Position numbers and translations under genes: made by a program
The notes under the pieces: generated by a model
Seen by the model: the letters and a program-made list of their open reading frames with translations, nothing else
Database searches by the model: none
Told to the model about the DNA's origin: nothing
In this document: positions 59,327 to 64,000 of the stretch, in pieces
How positions within the stretch are numbered: the first letter of the stretch is position 1
How the letters are laid out: each line of letters opens with the position of its first letter
Assembly (NCBI RefSeq): GCF_029962835.1
Contig: NC_080577.1
Span: forward strand, 30,548,501-30,612,500
DNA length: 64,000 nucleotides
DNA from: Magnolia sinica
Lineage: Eukaryota; Streptophyta; Magnoliopsida; Magnoliales; Magnoliaceae
Reading direction: 5' to 3'

Positions 59327-62300
59327 TGTAACACCTCGAAAAAATCCGTACAGAGACCCGAATACCACATCAGGCAAAATTCCCTAAGGACCATATTCTG
59401 TAGAAATTTAGACAAATTAATTAAGTATTAAACTGAATTAATCGGTAGATTTAGCTCAAACGACCATTTACACAAACGACAAGACCCAAAACCATCAATA
59501 CCACTAACTCAACACTATTTGAAAATCTAAGCAAAATCCTATGAACCTATCGCTCTCGGGAATACATCGAAACTCCGTATCGGACCTGGACAGCACATGA
59601 AAAGTCCGATGATCGCGAAACTATAGGATTATGTCCACTCTACTGGGCTTGACAACCATCGCGGGAAGCAATCCCAGATGGTGTCCAGAAATACATAACT
59701 TGAGCCCTGAGTAAAGTGTGTGAGAAATGCGAATATCTTTAGAAAACGTATTGAAACTTAAGTGAATTGGGTCATTCACTCATAGGCGAAATTGAAGACG
59801 TCGGACCGTTAGTTTCTGACCAAACTTCACCCATGGGAAAAGGAAATTTCCCTGCTTATATCCGTATACTCGTGGCCCCGATCGAGCAAGTTTGACCGTT
59901 GATTTGACACGGGTCCTCCACGGTCGATCGGCCTATCCAATCGCACCGAAATCACATCCTGGCATAGATCCATTGTCAAGGAACTTACACTGTGATGTAG
60001 GTGAGAAGTGGGCCTCCCTATGTGCCCTGTTTGTCAAAAAACAGGCACCCTTTGGTAATAAACTAAGTATACCATGGCCCTGGGGCCATTTACATCACTA
60101 CTCGGCCTATATAAAGCCCTTAAACCGCCCCATTTCTATTCCATACGAATTTCTCTAACCCTAGGAGAGAGAAGAGAGAAAAGAAGAGAAATGAGTGAGG
60201 AGAGAAGAGAGAGTTTGAGAGATCGTTGCTGTAATTCTTTCTCGCTACTCCACGTACTGAATCACCTCTCCTTTTTCATTACACAATCCGTTTCAGCTAC
60301 GATTTGGGTATGAAAACCTAACCCTAATCTCGATTTAGAAATCTAGATAGCATAATCGACGAACTAGCTAACCTATTTCGTTGTTTAGGTGCCCGACGTT
60401 CTGTTTTCGGGAACGTAGAATTCGAATCGCGTTCAAATCAAATATTCCGACGAAAGGTGCGGACTATAAGCATTTAGGTTATGTTTTTCAATGCTTTCAA
60501 TGTCAAATAATGATTTATGTCTGACTTGATTGCTGCCATATTGTCTTAGATACGACATTTTCGATATATCATACATGTGTGAACTATGTTGAATACAAGA
60601 AGCATCCCATGTGTTTGTTGAAATGTTTGAATGAACATGCAATTGTGATTTGTGCTTACCATGACTGTTAAGCTAGGATTCATGTTTGTCGAATGCATGA
60701 TGATCTCCTTGTGTAAGGAATTTGCCAAAATATATGTCGTAACTAATCTAGTTTATGTATTTGGTGAAGTGTAACGTAGGTGTTTGAAAAAAAGTTTGAA
60801 TGAGAAAATGTTGATGAAGTGTATTTATTAAGTGTATTAGTATAGGATTCTTAATCACTTTATGCATATGTCTAGTTTCCTTCATGTAATTTTAATTTCA
60901 TCTACACGATTTATGATAAAAATGCAAGTGTATGGAACATTAGCAATGTGTTGGATGAAATGCTCAAATGAGGAACTTGCTTGGATTATTTGTCAAATGC
61001 TAAAACGATTATCACATGTGTTTACTTGTTACATCTGAGTAGGATTGGGGCTACGCAGTAGTCCAGGCAATCGGTAACAGTCCTCATTCAGGTGGCTGAA
61101 TTAGTCTCGCCACCTCGGATATATTCGACGAATCTGGGTCGCACGACGATTATCAACAGTGGTTAGGCCACGAGGGGTGCTTATGCACTCCATGTCGATT
61201 AAGTTGGCATGTGCCCGTACCAATCGAACTTATCTAATAAACCGATTGGCCCATTATATGTTCACCATGTATGGACACCACTGCTTGAATCTAAGGTAAC
61301 CCTTACCAATGTAAAGGCCCAGCTTAACGATGGTACCACAATCTGCTAAGACTCATGAGCCGGCCATGGTAGTATGGGACACCGTGTTCGAGCTGTCAGC
61401 CTACGCCGAGGTGATCATCCACCCCTTAGTGACCAATGAGCAATACAGACTTGTGAGCCGAGCATGATGGTATGGGACACCGTGTTCGAGCTGTCAGCCT
61501 ACGCCAAGGTGATTAGCCCCCCCATAGTGTCCACGAGTATAAAATTATGAACTTGCCTATCGATTACTTTCCATCGAGAGTGATGACCCCACAACTTGGC
61601 TATCGTATGTGCTTGACTAGAAGTGACGAACCTAGATGGATCCTTCAGTTCAGGTCAAAGATATAAAGAGAGGTACCCTAGCTTCTCAAATCTTTTGTAT
61701 AAATAAATTAAATTAATTACTGGGCTAACATGACCATGCATAGCACTGCATTAGTTAGGATGTGCTTTAAAAGCGTGGAATTCGCACAGGAGGCAGGGTG
61801 GTTATATGTGATATGGTGTCGTCATCGCTTGTTGAGGGAGCTTTGATGTGAGGACATGCATCATTACTTGCACTCCATTCCTGCATTAATAAGAGAAATT
61901 AGGAAGTGATTGTTATGCTGCTTCATCATTACTGCTTGATTGACTTGATAACATGTTAACATTTGCCTTATAGTACCACTGAGTTTATCACTCACTCCCA
62001 CTCTGGGATGGTGTTTTAAAACACCAACCAGACACTAGTTTAGATGCAGGTGATGATGAGGTCTACGAGGCAGAGCAGGATTTCATGGACGAGGAGGAGT
62101 TCTCCTACTGTCAGCATTCAGGCAGGTCTGCGTAGACCTAGAGCTGATTCGTCGGGATATCGAGATACTTGTCTAGTTGGACATCTTACATTTTCCCATT
62201 ATCTATTTTGAAACAAATCTTGTATATATTAAACCCTATTACACCATCATACTCTAGAAGTTGTGAATTTCTTATTTTAATTCATAACCTTCAAACTTCT

Positions 62301-62463
62301 GTATGCTTATTTCTGAAGTATGATATGTTGTTTGAGTATAATCCCACTCATGTTAATGCATTGGTTTGGACGACATCTAAACATCATTATCCATGTTGCA
62401 TAAGTAATGTATTGAATCTCGAGAGTAGAGCTTTGCTCGACCCTCGAAATCCAGGGCGTTACA
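59327..62463 (+). repeat. 3' LTR of the gypsy element
   Basis: It starts tgtaacacctcg right after the polypurine tract and ends ccagggcgttaca before the target duplication ttatt. It has the same 98-bp duplication as the 5' LTR (about 61357-61555). The frames at 59892-60158 and 62169-62495 are LTR sequence also present in the 5' copy. Confidence 0.9.
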
Positions 62464-62723
62464 TTATTGCTTCTTGTTTTAATTTGAGTTTTTGATTCTT
62501 ACCAAGTTCAAGACATCAGGTTGTCCTACTATAAACTTTGGTTTTTGGTGTAAGGTTGTCCTTTGAACAACGTTTATGTCAACCTCTCAATATTATTACA
62601 ATTGAGATTGATATTTGTTTCAGCTATCTACTTTTACATTTCGCATTTTATTTTTATTTGGCATAGTCCTATTCACACCCCCCCCCCCCCCCCTTCTCTA
62701 GGACTGAGAACTCGCCCTTTTCA
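62464..62723 (+). repeat. 3' remainder of solo LTR no. 1
   Basis: Begins with the second ttatt copy; contains ggcatagtcctattcac, a C-run at about 62679-62695 and the end cccttttca. Confidence 0.75.
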
Positions 62724-64000
62724 TAGTATTTATCAGAATCACAAATGTTATCTCATAGCATGCGATCTTTTATCAATTCTTAAGGGATGGCTTATACTTG
62801 AATTATAGTTGATAGTTGTGAACCACGATTCCATACAATAACTACTTACATGATGGTTTCCATTTAAATTTAAATTGATAGTTCTTATCATGACTTATTG
62901 CGATTATTATGAATCAATTTATGTCTGGCATGCCATAACTATATGCTTTATCATGGTTTGTTGTGAGTCGCTTATGGATCTCTATTCACTATACCTAATA
63001 GTGGGTGATTCCTCTTGTGTACCTAAACCCATGTTTAGGATGTAAGAAGATAGAGTGTGGTAAGAAATGGACCCTCGAATTGGAGGTTATATGAGGAATG
63101 GAACGTTAATGTGGGATTTACCATCCATAGGTCATACGGCTTGAGTGGCTTAGAAATGACCTCTTTAACCGCTCTGATTTAATCCTGCCTGACCCCTTTG
63201 CCGTTTCGATTTAATGTTCCAAGCATCCTTTTACCATTGTGATTTAACATCTGTCTCATGTTTTAATGATTGCCTTGCACGCCTTTAATGGCCTATAACC
63301 AAGTGATGGTAATCCCTACTTATGGAATTTGATTGGCCACTGGTCAACGGGCATCCATTAAACATCCTAAGATGGAAAAACCTAATGAGACGGGGATGGT
63401 GATCATGGGATACTATGCCCGAACTGTCGGCCTACACTGGGTGACGAGCCCCCCATAGTTACCTTTGAATTTACTTAAATTGCCTGGTTGTAATTGGAAT
63501 AATAATGGTTTAGTTAATCATGCATTCATAACATATTGACGATGACAGGTGGTTAATTCTAAATAATATAGCAAGTGCCCTTAGGCTTAGTGGGGTATCA
63601 TTTCCCAAGCTCCCAAACCATCGACTATCGACCTACGTACGTGATATGTATGATGACTTGGTCACTATGTTATACGAGATATGCTACGCTGATGACCAGT
63701 CTTATGCATGGGTAATGAGCCCAAGTCCGACTAGATGAGCATCCCCATGTCGATGTGCATTCACGCATCCATACATTTAAAAAGACTGCATCATGTATCG
63801 TTTTGATTGTCTTGTTATTTTTAACTATGCTTAGTTAAGGCAGCGGTGTGTAATCTTGAGGAGAATTCAGACTGAGTTGGCCACTCATCCATCAAATATA
63901 TAACTGTGCAGGTAGCACAGGTGGCTTAAAAGACACTCATGACCAGGGTGATAAAGTATAGGGTACAATTACCAAGGATGTATGGTTGTATCTGCCAGGA

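Larger units (their letters stand above)
47920..62463 (+). mobile_element. Ty3/gypsy chromovirus-like retrotransposon
   Basis: LTRs at 47920-51064 (3145 bp) and 59327-62463 (3137 bp); perfect 5-bp target duplication ttatt at 47915-47919 and 62464-62468. The primer-site position (agttgatattaaagcatg, after 51064) is a diverged Met-tRNA type; the polypurine tract tttaagggcagtagat is at 59311-59326. The internal order is accessory ORF, gag, protease, reverse transcriptase, RNase H, integrase, chromodomain-like tail, typical of Del/Tekay-like chromoviruses. All frames contain stops. LTRs differ at roughly 30 of 440 hand-compared bases (about 7%). A solo LTR interrupts pol at 54486-56374. Confidence 0.9.
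46446..62723 (+). mobile_element. Solo LTR no. 1 (split by a gypsy element)
   Basis: It starts tataagtg (expected tgtaagtg) and ends cccttttca. Flanks are tagtc (46441-46445) and tagta (62724-62728); the sister LTR of the host reads tagtcttta, confirming the insertion point. The gypsy element occupies 47920-62463. Net length is about 1.73 kb. Its 3' part carries ggcatagtcctattcac and a poly-C run as in solo LTR no. 2. No internal domain, primer site or second LTR is present. Confidence 0.8.
22925..64000 (+). mobile_element. Non-coding LTR retrotransposon (LARD-like), multiply interrupted
   Basis: Two direct repeats, 22925-36749 and 42893 to beyond the window end, match over their full host length once nested elements are removed. 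The left LTR is about 5.25 kb. A primer-binding site, ttggtatcag, follows at 36751 and a polypurine tract (tttaaggggggtag) precedes the right LTR. The own internal sequence (36750 to about 36995, and about 41590-42892) is only about 1.6 kb and has no gag or pol, so it needs proteins in trans. By hand I counted 29 differences in about 316 aligned LTR bases (about 9%), so it is not recent. The right end lies beyond 64000. Confidence 0.85.
42893..64000 (+). repeat. Right LTR of the LARD-like element (split, runs off window)
   Basis: Host parts are 42893-46445 and 62724-64000. It begins tgtaacaccctg and follows the left LTR to the window end, which corresponds to about 36436 in the left copy, so about 310 bp are missing. 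It holds about 95 bp near 45886-45980 that the left LTR lacks. Confidence 0.88.

Noticed and set aside
1..64000. tRNA, rRNA or other structural RNA genes
   Set aside because: No cloverleaf-like segment or conserved A/B box pair was recognised by eye; a tRNA scan would be needed to exclude them formally.

Overview
The window is plant nuclear DNA, most likely from a magnoliid such as Magnoliaceae or Lauraceae. The evidence is spliceosomal introns, a legumin-type 11S seed globulin gene, plant-type LINEs with RRM and RNase H domains, Ty3/gypsy chromovirus sequence, CACTA and Mutator-like elements, and many repeats built on GTGGGCC...CCATCC motifs that I associate with magnoliid genomes. The species assignment is inference. 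Only one gene looks intact: the 11S globulin at 13386-15554 (four exons, 472 codons plus stop). Nearly everything else is transposable-element sequence, mostly decayed.

Region A (1-12220). A LINE ORF1 fragment with an RRM domain lies at 5-496. It abuts a large palindromic (foldback) element at 491-12220: about 90-bp terminal inverted repeats, five direct copies of a ~380-bp unit, a minisatellite core, then six copies of the same unit in inverted orientation. A full-length LINE (4779-11523) sits in the right arm between 15-bp target duplications. Region B (12221-15700). A 520-bp MULE-type MITE lies about 350 bp upstream of the 11S globulin gene, whose promoter has an RY/legumin box and a TATA box. 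Region C (15700-21650). This is intergenic repeat DNA with a decayed gypsy-type gag-like gene (17632-19911) and an unclassified 1.2-kb insertion (20229-21424) bounded by a perfect 11-bp duplication.

Region D (21648-64000) is a nested stack of retroelements. The outermost layer is a minus-strand LTR fragment (21648-22924). Into it went a non-coding LTR element (LARD-like): 5.25-kb LTRs at 22925-36749 and 42893 to beyond 64000, a Met-tRNA-type primer site, a polypurine tract and no gag-pol of its own. Its left LTR holds a CACTA transposon (27490-36058) that carries collinear exons recognisable as nuclear-pore anchor (NUA/TPR) plus a 4-kb LTR-like insertion. Its internal region holds a second, minus-strand LINE (36996-~41590). 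Its right LTR is split by a solo LTR (46446-62723). That solo LTR is split by a chromovirus-like gypsy element (47920-62463), which is itself split by another solo LTR of the same family in opposite orientation (54486-56374). Target-site duplications, and in some cases the empty site in the sister LTR, fix this order.

There is no operon-like organisation. The functional content is the seed-storage gene. The rest records successive transposition, nonsense decay that looks driven by C-to-T change, gene-fragment capture and recombination to solo LTRs. The observations most worth a second look are the foldback array, the CACTA with NUA exons, a cluster of near-palindromic GACYRGTC motifs directly upstream of the TATA box in both solo LTRs, and the shifted or GC splice donor of globulin intron 1.
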